Below the pieces are notes generated by a model that had not been told where the DNA came from, ran no database searches, and saw nothing but the letters and a program-made list of their open reading frames with translations. This document shows, in pieces, positions 8,389 through 16,907 of a stretch of DNA of 64,000 nucleotides. A program made the translations under genes and the position numbers. Origin of the DNA: Agreia sp. VKM Ac-1783 (lineage in GTDB: Bacteria > Actinomycetota > Actinomycetes > Actinomycetales > Microbacteriaceae); contig NZ_FXWI01000003.1 in assembly GCF_900177765.1 (NCBI RefSeq), positions 186,001 through 250,000 on the forward strand. Reading direction: 5' to 3'. Position 1 is the first letter of the stretch; each line of letters begins with the position of its first letter.

Positions 8389-8534
8389 GATGTGCCTCAT
8401 TTCTGTCTTCTCGCCACAACGCAGGAAAAACCGAGGTGGCACGTACGAAAACCGCTCATCTGCGACGTTATTCCTGAAAACGGGCGAGCAGTAGCCCTTT
8501 ACAGGGCGGTGCCCGAGGTCAGGGCAGCATTCGG

Positions 8535-9695
8535 CTAGAGATTCGTTTCCGGAGCGAGCAATCCTGCCGCGACGAGAAGAACGATCAGAAAGACCACGAT
8601 TCCAGCAGCGCTAAAGATCCAGATGTTCCCGCGTTTGGTGCGAATTCCTTGATGGATGGCGAGACCGGCCGCAACAAGAAGAGCCACAATCACGGGTGCA
8701 AAAGCGGCAAGGCGCGGCATCGTCGTAATCGGGACAAGCGCATTTGCGCCGTAGAGCGCAAGCACAAGAGCGGGCAGACCGAGGCCGATCGACGCGATCG
8801 CAGCAAGCACGTTGAATCGCGACTGAGCGTCTGCTTCCTTGGAGCTCGAGATGCTGGTTGCCGACGAGATCAGGGATCGAATCGCGATGGACTCAGATTC
8901 CAAGAGGGAACGCATCGCGCCGCACTGGCGCATGGCGGCGTCGTGCATTCGCATCCATGTTCGTGTGGTCGCGGTCGCCGCTTCGGCGCAGCTGATGATT
9001 TTTGGCTCTTGCAGCACTCGGTAGGAGTGGTAAGCCTCCGGATCAGTTATGTACACCCAGAGACCCTCTCGTTCTGTCTCGCGGGCTTCGTCGGCTGTGC
9101 GCCCGCAGATGATGTTGAGTTGAAGCAGTGACGCAACGATTGTCGTGTGGTCGACGTCAGAGGCGTCTCCGGCGCTCGACCTGGCCAATTCGTGTTCGAG
9201 AAAGTACCGAATGTCACGAATGTCAGCAACAGACTCCCTGGACTTTTCGCACAGGTCTTTGGCGATGCCCGCGGCGACGTCCTCGCTCGATGCTTCAGCC
9301 AATGGCTTGCGGAAGGGCATGATCGATGAGATTAACGCGGAGGCGTTCGATAGCTTGTCGTCGCGGCTCAGGTCAACGACATCGAACGATCCCCGCGTGC
9401 CGTCTTCTTCTTTCCAGGCCGCTGCGACGGATGCTTCAAGAGATATCGTGTTTTGCGCATCCACGACTACGAGTGTTCGTCCGATGATAATCGTCCGGTT
9501 TCCCTCGGCTCCGAACACCGCGAGAAGCGGCGCGACGCGAACAACGCTCACTCCCGCCGCAGAGCCGGACGCGTCCACGCGAACTCTCTGCTCGAGTTCA
9601 GCGGTCGACGGTCGCCGCGCGCGTACGTCGATTTTGGCCAGAGGAAGCTGTGCGATACGACCGGCATGATTTCCAACGTGGCTCGACATGCTCAC
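8535..9695 (-). CDS. CorA-like (MIT superfamily) membrane protein, divergent
   Basis: 386 residues from GTG 9695 (ATG 9689 is also possible). A long soluble N-terminal part of alternating strands and then helices (SKEADAQSRFNVLAAIASIGLGLPALVLALYGANAL) leads into three hydrophobic segments at the C-terminus. The last cytoplasmic helix followed by a TM helix ending in YGAN resembles the CorA layout, where the pore helix ends in YGMN. The usual GMN is replaced by GAN, so magnesium transport is doubtful. Base composition is clearly less GC-rich than the neighbours and synonymous usage is mixed, suggesting transfer. Alternative: an unknown membrane protein with only chance similarity. Confidence 0.6.
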   Translation of the reverse strand: MSMSSHVGNHAGRIAQLPLAKIDVRARRPSTAELEQRVRVDASGSAAGVSVVRVAPLLAVFGAEGNRTIIIGRTLVVVDAQNTISLEASVAAAWKEEDGTRGSFDVVDLSRDDKLSNASALISSIMPFRKPLAEASSEDVAAGIAKDLCEKSRESVADIRDIRYFLEHELARSSAGDASDVDHTTIVASLLQLNIICGRTADEARETEREGLWVYITDPEAYHSYRVLQEPKIISCAEAATATTRTWMRMHDAAMRQCGAMRSLLESESIAIRSLISSATSISSSKEADAQSRFNVLAAIASIGLGLPALVLALYGANALVPITTMPRLAAFAPVIVALLVAAGLAIHQGIRTKRGNIWIFSAAGIVVFLIVLLVAAGLLAPETNL

Positions 9696-9763
9696 ATCGT
9701 AGGGGAGCTCACATGCAGCGCGAGACCTGCGCCGGCCGGGCGGTGCCCGACCGGCCGCGCAGG

Positions 9764-11272
9764 CTAGTTCTGGGGGAAGCCGAGGTTGATTCCGCCGTGC
9801 GACGGGTCGAGCCAGCGACTCGTCACCGCCTTCTCACGGGTGAAGAAGTCGAAGCCGTGCACCCCGTAGGCCTTGTTGGAGCCGAAGATCGAGTCCTTGA
9901 ACCCGCCGAACGAGTAGTACGCCACGGGAACAGGGATCGGCACGTTGATGCCGATCATGCCCACCTCGATCTCGTTCTGGAATCTGCGGGCGGCGCCGCC
10001 GTCGTTCGTGAAGATCGCGGTGCCGTTGCCGAACGCGCCGTCGTTGATCAGCGTGACGCCCTCCTCGTACGAGCTCACGCGCACGACAGAGAGCACCGGG
10101 CCGAAGATCTCCTCGGTGTAGGCGCGGCTCGACACGGGCACGTTGTCGAGGAGCGTCGGGCCGAGCCAGAAGCCTTCGGCTGCGCCGTCGACCTCGATGC
10201 CACGGCCGTCGACCACGACTGTCGCGCCATCGGTCGCGGCGATGTCGATGTAGCCAGCGACCTTGTCGCGGTGCGCCTCGGTGACGAGCGGACCCATGTC
10301 GCAGTTGCGTCGGCCGTCGCCGGTCTTCAGGCCCTTCATGCGCTGAGTGATCTTCTCGATGAGTTCGTCGGCAACAGGTTCGACGGCCACGACGACGGAG
10401 ATCGCCATGCAGCGCTCTCCGGCCGATCCGAAGCCCGCGTTGATCGCGGCATCCGCCGTGAGGTCGAGGTCGGCATCCGGCAGAACCAGCATGTGGTTCT
10501 TCGCGCCGCCAAGGGCCTGAACGCGCTTGCCGTTCTTGGCCGCCGTCTCGTAGATGTACTGAGCGATCGGGGTCGATCCGACAAACGAGATGCTCTTCAC
10601 ATCGCGGTGCTCGAGCAGGCCGTCGACGGCCACCTTGTCGCCGTGCAGCACGTTGAGCACTCCGTCGGGCAGGCCGGCTTCGCTGAAGAGAGCCGCGAGC
10701 CAGTTCGCCGCCGAGGGGTCTTTCTCGCTGGGCTTCAGCACCACCGTGTTTCCGGCCGCGATCGCGATCGGGAAGAACCACATCGGCACCATCGCCGGAA
10801 AGTTGAACGGGCTGATCACTCCGACGACGCCGAGCGGCTGTCGCAGCGAGTACACGTCGACGCCCGTCGAGACGTTCTCGGAGTACTCTCCCTTGATCAG
10901 GTGCGGGAAGCCCGTCGCGAGCTCGACGACCTCGAGGCCGCGAGTGATCTCTCCCATCGCGTCCGAGAGGACCTTGCCGTGCTCAGAGGTGAGGATCTCG
11001 GCCAGCTCGGCCTTGCGCGACGCCAGCAGCTCGCGGAAGGAGAACAGCACCTGCTGCCGCTTCGTGATCGACGTGTCGCGCCAGCCGGGGAACGCTGCCT
11101 TGGCGCTCGCGACGGCCGCGTCGATCTCCGCCTGATCGGCCAGAGCGACCTGCTTCGTGACGACTCCCTGCGCGGGGTCGTACACGGGAGCGGTTCGGCC
11201 AGACGACGACGGGTACTCTGCGCCGTCGACCCAGTGGTTCACAACGGGCTGCTTCTCGGTGGTGTCGGTCAT
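9764..11272 (-). CDS. mmsA: CoA-acylating methylmalonate-semialdehyde dehydrogenase
   Basis: 502 residues from the ATG at 11272, preceded by GAGGAGCAG. Aldehyde dehydrogenase fold: FVGSTPIAQYIY (NAD-binding G-S-T), VQALGGAKNHMLVLPDAD (the GGAKNH that replaces the usual ELGGK and is diagnostic of MmsA), and the catalytic Cys in GSAGERCMAISV. It oxidises methylmalonate or malonate semialdehyde to propionyl- or acetyl-CoA in valine, thymine or inositol catabolism. No other inositol or valine genes are adjacent, so the pathway is open. The divergent or neighbouring TetR gene may regulate it. Confidence 0.93.
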   Translation of the reverse strand: MTDTTEKQPVVNHWVDGAEYPSSSGRTAPVYDPAQGVVTKQVALADQAEIDAAVASAKAAFPGWRDTSITKRQQVLFSFRELLASRKAELAEILTSEHGKVLSDAMGEITRGLEVVELATGFPHLIKGEYSENVSTGVDVYSLRQPLGVVGVISPFNFPAMVPMWFFPIAIAAGNTVVLKPSEKDPSAANWLAALFSEAGLPDGVLNVLHGDKVAVDGLLEHRDVKSISFVGSTPIAQYIYETAAKNGKRVQALGGAKNHMLVLPDADLDLTADAAINAGFGSAGERCMAISVVVAVEPVADELIEKITQRMKGLKTGDGRRNCDMGPLVTEAHRDKVAGYIDIAATDGATVVVDGRGIEVDGAAEGFWLGPTLLDNVPVSSRAYTEEIFGPVLSVVRVSSYEEGVTLINDGAFGNGTAIFTNDGGAARRFQNEIEVGMIGINVPIPVPVAYYSFGGFKDSIFGSNKAYGVHGFDFFTREKAVTSRWLDPSHGGINLGFPQN

Positions 11273-11412
11273 CGAACTGCTCCTCACGGTGATGGAGGGG
11301 CTACGGCCACGGCCGCCCCTGCAGTCACGCTACCGCTGAAACCGGCGCGATCGCACCGGAAAATGGTCTAGAAGACCCGTGTCGATGATGGCGGATGCCC
11401 GAGACGGTGAGT

Positions 11413-12003
11413 TCAGGATGCGCGAAGGGGAAGGGTCTCGATGTACGCGTCGGCGACAGCAGCGAGCTTCTCCCGCGAGGTGCCCAGCCGGCTCATCTGA
11501 ATGAGGCCCTGCGAGACCAGGATGATCTGCGCCGCGAGCAGGTCGATGTCGACGGCGTCGATCTCGTTCGCCGAGACAGCTGCCTGGAGGCGGTCTGCGA
11601 CCCGGCGCTCCATTGTGTCTGTCGTCGTGCGGCAGAGTGCCAGCACGCGCTCGTCTCTGCCACCGAACTCGGCGACGCTGTTGAGCATGAGACATCCGCG
11701 GCGACCCACCTGGTTGGCGCAATCGGCCACGATCACATCGAAGAACTCGCGGATCGACTCTTTTGCTAAGTGGCCGACCGACATGGCCGACGCCACGATG
11801 TCGATGCGCGTCTGGCAGTACGACTCGAGAATCGCGAAGAACAGATCGAACTTGCTGCCGTATGCGGCGTAGATGCTGCCGTTGCCGACCTTCGTCGCAG
11901 CAGAGATGTCGCCGATCGAGGTATTGGCGAAACCATTGCTCCAGAACAGCTCGCGGGAGGCAGAGCGGAGCACCTCATCGTCGAACTCACGGGTACGAGC
12001 CAT
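11413..12003 (-). CDS. TetR/AcrR-family transcriptional regulator
   Basis: 196 residues. The N-terminal HTH is classical (FDDEVLRSASRELFWSNGFANTSIGDISAATKVGNGSIYAAYGSKFDLFFAILESY). The C-terminal ligand domain has the YxaF/LmrA-like pattern GRRGCLMLNSVAEFG...RTTTDTMERRVADRL, typical of regulators that sense small electrophiles or drugs. It lies about 140 bp upstream of mmsA on the same strand. Control of mmsA is possible but its own operator was not identified. Confidence 0.88.
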   Translation of the reverse strand: MARTREFDDEVLRSASRELFWSNGFANTSIGDISAATKVGNGSIYAAYGSKFDLFFAILESYCQTRIDIVASAMSVGHLAKESIREFFDVIVADCANQVGRRGCLMLNSVAEFGGRDERVLALCRTTTDTMERRVADRLQAAVSANEIDAVDIDLLAAQIILVSQGLIQMSRLGTSREKLAAVADAYIETLPLRAS

Positions 12004-12103
12004 CCTGGAAGTTTACCGATCCGCGGTCGGTCTCGATTCCGTCAGCCAGGGCGCAGTAACACGGTGTAATGTCCGCGACTGCTGCGTGCCTAAAATGAGG
12101 GGC

Positions 12104-14392
12104 ATGTGGTCACACGCCGATTCGGGGAGCTCTGACCCCGCGGCGAGCCCTGCTCGTGCCACTTCTCCGGCATCCGGCGCCCGAATCTGCGCATCGTGCG
12201 CGACACGGTCGACCGACGCCGCCAACTTCTGCTCGCAGTGCGGAGCCGCGCTGCCGAGCGACCCGCAGACTCCCCGGGCCGAACGCCGCTACACCAGCAT
12301 CCTGTTCGCCGACCTCGTGGGCTTCACCGAACTCGCCGAGCGCACCGACGCCGAAGACATCCGTGAGCTCCTGTCGGAGTACTTCGCCCTCTGCCGCCGC
12401 ACCATCGAGTCGCTGGGCGGCGTGGTCGAGAAGTTCATCGGCGATGCCGTGATGGCGGTGTGGGGTGCCACCCGCACTCGCGAAGACGACGCAGAACGCG
12501 CGGTCCGTGCGGCCCTCGAGTTGACCCGCGCAGTCGGCGACTACGGCCGGGCATCCGGTTTCGGCGGACTCGCCGTGCGCATCGGCATCGTGACCGACGA
12601 GGTCGCGGTGGTACTCGGAGCGGCGGGCGAGGGCATGGTCGCCGGCACCGCCGTGAACCTGGCCGCGCGTCTGCAGGCGGCGGCGGCCCCGGCAACCGTG
12701 CTGACCGATTCGCACACCCGCACCCTCACCGTCGAACGCATCGACTTCGGGCGTGAGAAGCGCGTGGCCGTGAAAGGAATCGCCGAGGAGGTGCCGGCCT
12801 ATCAGGCGCTCCGTGTCATCTCCGAGACCGGGTCGGGTGCGGCTCCCGCCGCCGAGATCCTCACCACACTGGTCGGCCGCGACGCCGAGCGCGACGTGCT
12901 CATCGCATCGTTCGACCGGGTCGTCGCCACGGGTCGACCGCAGGTCGCCGTCGTCTCGGCCGATGCCGGGGTGGGCAAGAGTCGCCTGGTGCTCGAGCTG
13001 CGCGACCACCTCGACTACGTGCCGATGGCCATCATGTGGCACTCGGCGCGCTGCCTCTCGTATGGCGAGGGTGTCGCCTACTCCGCGCTGTCGTCGGCCG
13101 TGCGCTCGCGCATCGGAGCCGTGGAAGGGGAAAGCCAGGCGGTGGCCATCGGGCGGCTGCGCACCAAACTCGCAAGCTGGGCGTCGGCGGGCGAGGCAGC
13201 TTCTGCAGACCTCGACTGGATGAGCGAGCGCCTCGCCCCGCTTCTGAGCGCCGGCGCGGAGAGTGCTCCGCTGCTCAGTTCGGGCTCCGCCGGGTATGGC
13301 CGCGACGAGTTCTTCGCGGCCTGGTCGCTCTGGTTCGAGCGGATGTCCGCCGGCGAGAACGCCCCCGTCGTCTGGGTGATCGAAGACGCCCAGTGGGCTG
13401 ACGACGGCCTGCTCGACTTCGTGCGGCATCTGCAGCGCACGGTTCCTGCCCCCGTTCTGATCGTCATCGTCACGCGTCCGGAGCTACTCGACCGCCGCCC
13501 CGACGTGGGAGCGTGGGAGAACACCACGGTGCTCGACCTCGGCCCGCTCGACGACGAGTCGATCGTGGCGCTCATCGCGGGCCTGGCACCGGAGCTGCCC
13601 CGCGACATCCTGCGTCTTCTCTCGACGAGGGTCGGCGGAGTGCCCCTGTACGCGCGGGAGCTTCTGCGCAGCCTCGTCGACGACGGCCTGCTGCAGAACA
13701 CCGACGGCGGTCTGCGGCTGGCCCCGGGAGTGACGGCCGATACGCTCGCGGTAGCCGAACCGCCGGCCAGCCTGCGCGTGCTCATCGCGTCGCGCCTCGA
13801 CTCCCTCGAGGCGGGCGCGCGGCTCGTGGCTCAGCTCGCATCCGTGCTCGGTTTCTCGTTCTCGATGCCCGCGCTGGCGGCCGTGTCGAAGCGGCCGGTG
13901 CATGATCTCGCCGGTGATGTCTCGACGCTCGAGACCCGCGGCATCGTCATCTCGATCACCGACCCGCTGTCGTCGGAGCGCGGGCACTATGTGTTCAGCC
14001 ACCCGCTGATTCGACAGGTCGCCTACGAGATGCAGTCGCGCAAGTCGCGCAGCGAGCGGCACCTGGCCACGGTCGACTTTCTCGAGAGTTCGCCAGACGA
14101 GGGCTCGCGGTCGGCCGCCGTCATCGCACAGCATCTCGTCGACGCACTGCAGCTGCAGACCGCTCCGTCGGCATCCACCGAACCTGCGGCACGACGTGCC
14201 GTGCACTGGCTGCTCGCCGCCGCCGATTCGGCCCGCCGCCTCGGCGCTGCGACCGCGGCTCGCCGACTCTACGAGCAGGCGATCGACGTGTGGCCGCTGG
14301 CGAACCCGGCCGGCCGCGACGCCGATGGGCGAACCGTGCGCGATCTCGAGGAGCTCGCGCGCGAGGTCGCCTCGACCTCGGTCACGGGCTGA
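12104..14392 (+). CDS. Zinc-ribbon / class III adenylate cyclase / AAA ATPase signalling protein
   Basis: 762 residues from the ATG at 12104 (GAGGGG just upstream). Order: a zinc ribbon (CxxC at 29/32 and 43/46), a class III nucleotidyl cyclase domain at about 62-240 (SILFADLVGFT with metal Asp70, GGVVEKFIGDAVMAVWG with Lys110 and metal Asp114, VNLAARLQ with the transition-state Asn/Arg), then a large ATPase domain (VGRDAERDVLIASF, Walker A ADAGVGKSRLVLEL, Walker B VIEDAQWADD). The C-terminal helical part is short, without clear TPRs. The full set of catalytic residues suggests it makes cAMP. The Crp-type regulator encoded convergently next door could be a partner. Confidence 0.87.
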   Translation: MWSHADSGSSDPAASPARATSPASGARICASCATRSTDAANFCSQCGAALPSDPQTPRAERRYTSILFADLVGFTELAERTDAEDIRELLSEYFALCRRTIESLGGVVEKFIGDAVMAVWGATRTREDDAERAVRAALELTRAVGDYGRASGFGGLAVRIGIVTDEVAVVLGAAGEGMVAGTAVNLAARLQAAAAPATVLTDSHTRTLTVERIDFGREKRVAVKGIAEEVPAYQALRVISETGSGAAPAAEILTTLVGRDAERDVLIASFDRVVATGRPQVAVVSADAGVGKSRLVLELRDHLDYVPMAIMWHSARCLSYGEGVAYSALSSAVRSRIGAVEGESQAVAIGRLRTKLASWASAGEAASADLDWMSERLAPLLSAGAESAPLLSSGSAGYGRDEFFAAWSLWFERMSAGENAPVVWVIEDAQWADDGLLDFVRHLQRTVPAPVLIVIVTRPELLDRRPDVGAWENTTVLDLGPLDDESIVALIAGLAPELPRDILRLLSTRVGGVPLYARELLRSLVDDGLLQNTDGGLRLAPGVTADTLAVAEPPASLRVLIASRLDSLEAGARLVAQLASVLGFSFSMPALAAVSKRPVHDLAGDVSTLETRGIVISITDPLSSERGHYVFSHPLIRQVAYEMQSRKSRSERHLATVDFLESSPDEGSRSAAVIAQHLVDALQLQTAPSASTEPAARRAVHWLLAAADSARRLGAATAARRLYEQAIDVWPLANPAGRDADGRTVRDLEELAREVASTSVTG

Positions 14393-14398
14393 CCGCGA

Positions 14399-15088
14399 CT
14401 ACGAGCCGACGTAGCTCTTCAGCGCGGCGACGTCGGCGAGGGTCACGCGCCGGCCGTCGACGGTGATGCGTCCGTCGCGGGTGAGGGTGCGCAGCGCCGT
14501 GTTGAGCGACTGACGGGCGACTCCGAGCTGCGCGGCGATTCCGGCCTGGCTCATCGGCAGCTCGACGACGACCCGATTCGCATCGTGGCGCCACTCGGGA
14601 ATGTAGGTCAGCAACAGTTTCGCCAGCCGTCGCGGCAGGTCGAGGAAGATGAGGTCGCTCTGGGCTCCCGTGAGCCGACGCACGATCGAGGCGAGCTCTT
14701 CGACCACCGACATCAGCGCCTCGGGCGAACTCGTCAACAGGCTCCGGATGCGGTCGGCCGGCACCGCGATCACCTCGGCTTCGTCGATCGACTCGGCCGT
14801 CGCCGAGCGCGCGAGGCCATCCATCACCGAGAGGTCGCCGATCGTTCCTCCGCCTTCGACCACCGAGAGGCCGAGCTCCGTGCCCTCGGGGGAGCGCCGC
14901 GCGATGCGGATGCGCCCGGAGCGCACGATGTAGAAGTGGGCGCTGGCCGTGCCCTCCTCGAAGAGCAGTTCACCGCGGGTGAGCGCCACCACGAAGCTGT
15001 GCGCGGCGAGTACGTCGAGTTGCTCGTCAGTGAACGGCGCCATCAGTGAAGCGCCGCGCAGATCGTAGATCGTTACTGCGGAGGCCAT
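14399..15088 (-). CDS. Crp/Fnr-family transcriptional regulator
   Basis: 229 residues: an N-terminal cyclic-nucleotide-binding beta-roll (LFEEGTASAHFYIVRSGRIRIARRSPEGTELGLSVVEGGGTIGDLSVMDGLARSATAES, phosphate cassette-like) and a C-terminal winged helix (LPMSQAGIAAQLGVARQSLNTALRTLTRDGRITVDGRRVTL). The cassette reads IGDLSVMDGLARSATA, so the Glu and Arg that hold the ribose and phosphate of cAMP in E. coli CRP are only partly conserved. cAMP binding is therefore uncertain. It ends 6 bp from the cyclase gene, tail to tail, which makes a functional link attractive. Confidence 0.87.
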   Translation of the reverse strand: MASAVTIYDLRGASLMAPFTDEQLDVLAAHSFVVALTRGELLFEEGTASAHFYIVRSGRIRIARRSPEGTELGLSVVEGGGTIGDLSVMDGLARSATAESIDEAEVIAVPADRIRSLLTSSPEALMSVVEELASIVRRLTGAQSDLIFLDLPRRLAKLLLTYIPEWRHDANRVVVELPMSQAGIAAQLGVARQSLNTALRTLTRDGRITVDGRRVTLADVAALKSYVGS

Positions 15089-15199
15089 TGAGGCAGGGTA
15101 CCAGCGCGGATCAGCGTATCCGCGCCGGTTGGGGGCATCGGCGCCCGGTCGACCGGCAGCGGATGCACCGAACGGGCGCGGATGCCGACGGCCGGGTCG

Positions 15200-15484
15200 C
15201 TACGCCGTGCTCAGGCTGAGCAGGCCCGCGAATTCCAGGTATTGACGGCCCGCGCGGCTGAGGTACGTGACCAGCGTGTGTCCGCACGAGCGGCAGAGCA
15301 GGATCACGCCGTCGTCGTCGCGCTCCACGATGGCCTCGCTCAGCGGTGCAGCCGAGCCGCAGTGCCGACACCTGCCGATCGCGGTGGTGATGTCGAGACG
15401 CAGGATCTCGCCGAGCGGACCGGCGGCGGCGTTGCCGTCGACCCGGGTCACGGGCACGTCTACCTGATGCGCGTGCTCGGGCAT
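15200..15484 (-). CDS. DUF6510 zinc-ribbon protein
   Basis: 94 residues from the ATG at 15484, one base after the TGA of the FAD reductase gene (TGACATG), so translation is coupled. The C-terminal half carries two CxxC knuckles (CRHCGSA at about 39-42 and CRSCGHT at about 64-67), a small zinc ribbon. The family regularly sits downstream of a sulfite-oxidase-like/FAD-reductase pair, as here, and has no assigned role. It may assemble or bridge the two enzymes (inference). Confidence 0.82.
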   Translation of the reverse strand: MPEHAHQVDVPVTRVDGNAAAGPLGEILRLDITTAIGRCRHCGSAAPLSEAIVERDDDGVILLCRSCGHTLVTYLSRAGRQYLEFAGLLSLSTA

Positions 15485-15485
15485 G

Positions 15486-16211
15486 TCATTTGCCTCCAAA
15501 TCGCTCGGTCTTGATGCGCTCCGCCGGATGCCCCAGGTCGACGAGGATGCGCGCGACCGCCTCGACGAAACCGGTCGGCCCGCAGACATAGACGAGCGGG
15601 TTGTCGGCGACGGGCAGTGTGGACGCCTCGATGTCGGCGCGCGTGATGCGTGCCGCGGCGCGCGCGAACCCGACGGGCGCGGTGCGGGTGTAGACCCAGT
15701 CGAGGGCGAAGCTGTCGTCGACGAGCTCTGCGAGTTCTGACGCGTAGTACGCGTCCTCCGGCGCCCGAACCGAGTAGAGCATCCGGAATTTCGCCGTGCT
15801 CGCGGCGGCTCGATGAGCCCTCGCGATCGAGACGAGCGGCACGATGCCTGAGCCTCCCGCGATGAGCTGCACGGGCTCGGTCTGCGAGTCGCGCCAGACG
15901 AAGAAGTTGCCGAGCGGCCCGCGCACCTCGAGCATGTCGCCGGGTTCCACGTCTTCGACGAGATACGGCGAGACCTCACCATCGGGAAGCATGTCCACCG
16001 CGAGCTCGACGGTGGTGCCATCGCCGAACGACGCGATCGAGTACGACCGCACGGCCTGATAGCCGTCTTCAGCGGTGAGGCGCAGATCGAGGTGCTGCCC
16101 GGCCAGGTTGCCGGGCCACTCGGGCACGTCGAGAACGAGAATCCGGCCCTGCGGCGTGACGCGCATGGCCCGAGCCACCGTTCCTACAAGCCAGCCGGCG
16201 ACGATCGCCAC
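15486..16211 (-). CDS. Ferredoxin-NADP reductase-type FAD oxidoreductase
   Basis: 241 residues from GTG 16211, which overlaps the stop of the upstream gene by one base (TAGTG). Motifs: RSYSIAS for FAD isoalloxazine binding (residues ~55), LIAGGSGIVPLVSIAR for the pyridine nucleotide loop, and YVCGPTGFVEAVARILVDLG near the C-terminus. No 2Fe-2S domain is present. Its position directly after a Moco oxidoreductase suggests that it passes electrons between NAD(P)H and that enzyme or a quinone/cytochrome partner. Confidence 0.9.
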   Translation of the reverse strand: MAIVAGWLVGTVARAMRVTPQGRILVLDVPEWPGNLAGQHLDLRLTAEDGYQAVRSYSIASFGDGTTVELAVDMLPDGEVSPYLVEDVEPGDMLEVRGPLGNFFVWRDSQTEPVQLIAGGSGIVPLVSIARAHRAAASTAKFRMLYSVRAPEDAYYASELAELVDDSFALDWVYTRTAPVGFARAAARITRADIEASTLPVADNPLVYVCGPTGFVEAVARILVDLGHPAERIKTERFGGK

Positions 16212-16804
16212 TACCAGTACCGCTGCTCTTTCCAGGGGTCGCCATACATGTTGTAGCCATTCTGCTCCCAGAATCCGGGGTCATCGTCGGAGTGCATGCG
16301 AATGCCGTGCACCCACTTCGCGCTCTTCCAGAAGTAGAGGTGCGGAACCAAGAGACGAGCCGGTCCGCCGTGCTCGGGGTCGAGCGGCTCGCCCTCGAAC
16401 TCGAACGCGATCCAGGCCTTGCCATCGAGGAGGTCTTCGAGCGGCACATTCGTCGTGTACCCGCCGTACGACTCGACCATCGTGTACGCATCCGAGGTGT
16501 CGATGTCGGCGAAGAGCGTGTCGAGCGAGACGCCGCGCCATGTGGTGCCCAGCTTCGACCAGCGGGTCACACAGTGGATGTCTGTGTGCACGTCTTCGAT
16601 GGGCAGCGCCATGAGCTGATCCCAGCTCCAGGTCGTCACCTGGCCTGACTCGGTGGTGATGCTGAAGCTCCAGTCGGCGGTGTCGATGCGCGGCGTGGGC
16701 CCGGCCGACAGCACAGGAAAATCTTCGGTGAGGTACTGGCCGGGAGGAAGCTCGGGGTCGGACTCGCGCCTGCGAGAGCCGAAACCGCGGGAGAAGACTG
16801 CCAT
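16211..16804 (-). CDS. Sulfite oxidase-like molybdopterin oxidoreductase (YedY/MsrP-like)
   Basis: 197 residues, a stand-alone Moco domain of the SUOX fold. The molybdenum-ligand cysteine is in DIHCVTRWSKLGTTWRGVSLDTL (Cys at about 78), and the substrate and cofactor loop HGGPARLLVPHLYFWKSAKWVHGIR is intact. No signal peptide is visible, so it is likely cytoplasmic, unlike MsrP. It opens a three-gene operon with the FAD reductase and DUF6510. Moco supply genes (moeA, mobA-like, fdhD) lie 31-33 kb away in this window. The substrate is unknown (sulfite, sulfoxide or similar). Confidence 0.88.
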   Translation of the reverse strand: MAVFSRGFGSRRRESDPELPPGQYLTEDFPVLSAGPTPRIDTADWSFSITTESGQVTTWSWDQLMALPIEDVHTDIHCVTRWSKLGTTWRGVSLDTLFADIDTSDAYTMVESYGGYTTNVPLEDLLDGKAWIAFEFEGEPLDPEHGGPARLLVPHLYFWKSAKWVHGIRMHSDDDPGFWEQNGYNMYGDPWKEQRYW

Positions 16805-16907
16805 GGTGTGCTCCTTAGTGAATTGCTCGGATGGATCGCGAACGCCTGTGTCGATTGTCCTCTAAATGCCGGCCTCGGCGCAGATAAAAGCTCATAGTCA
16901 CGAGCAC

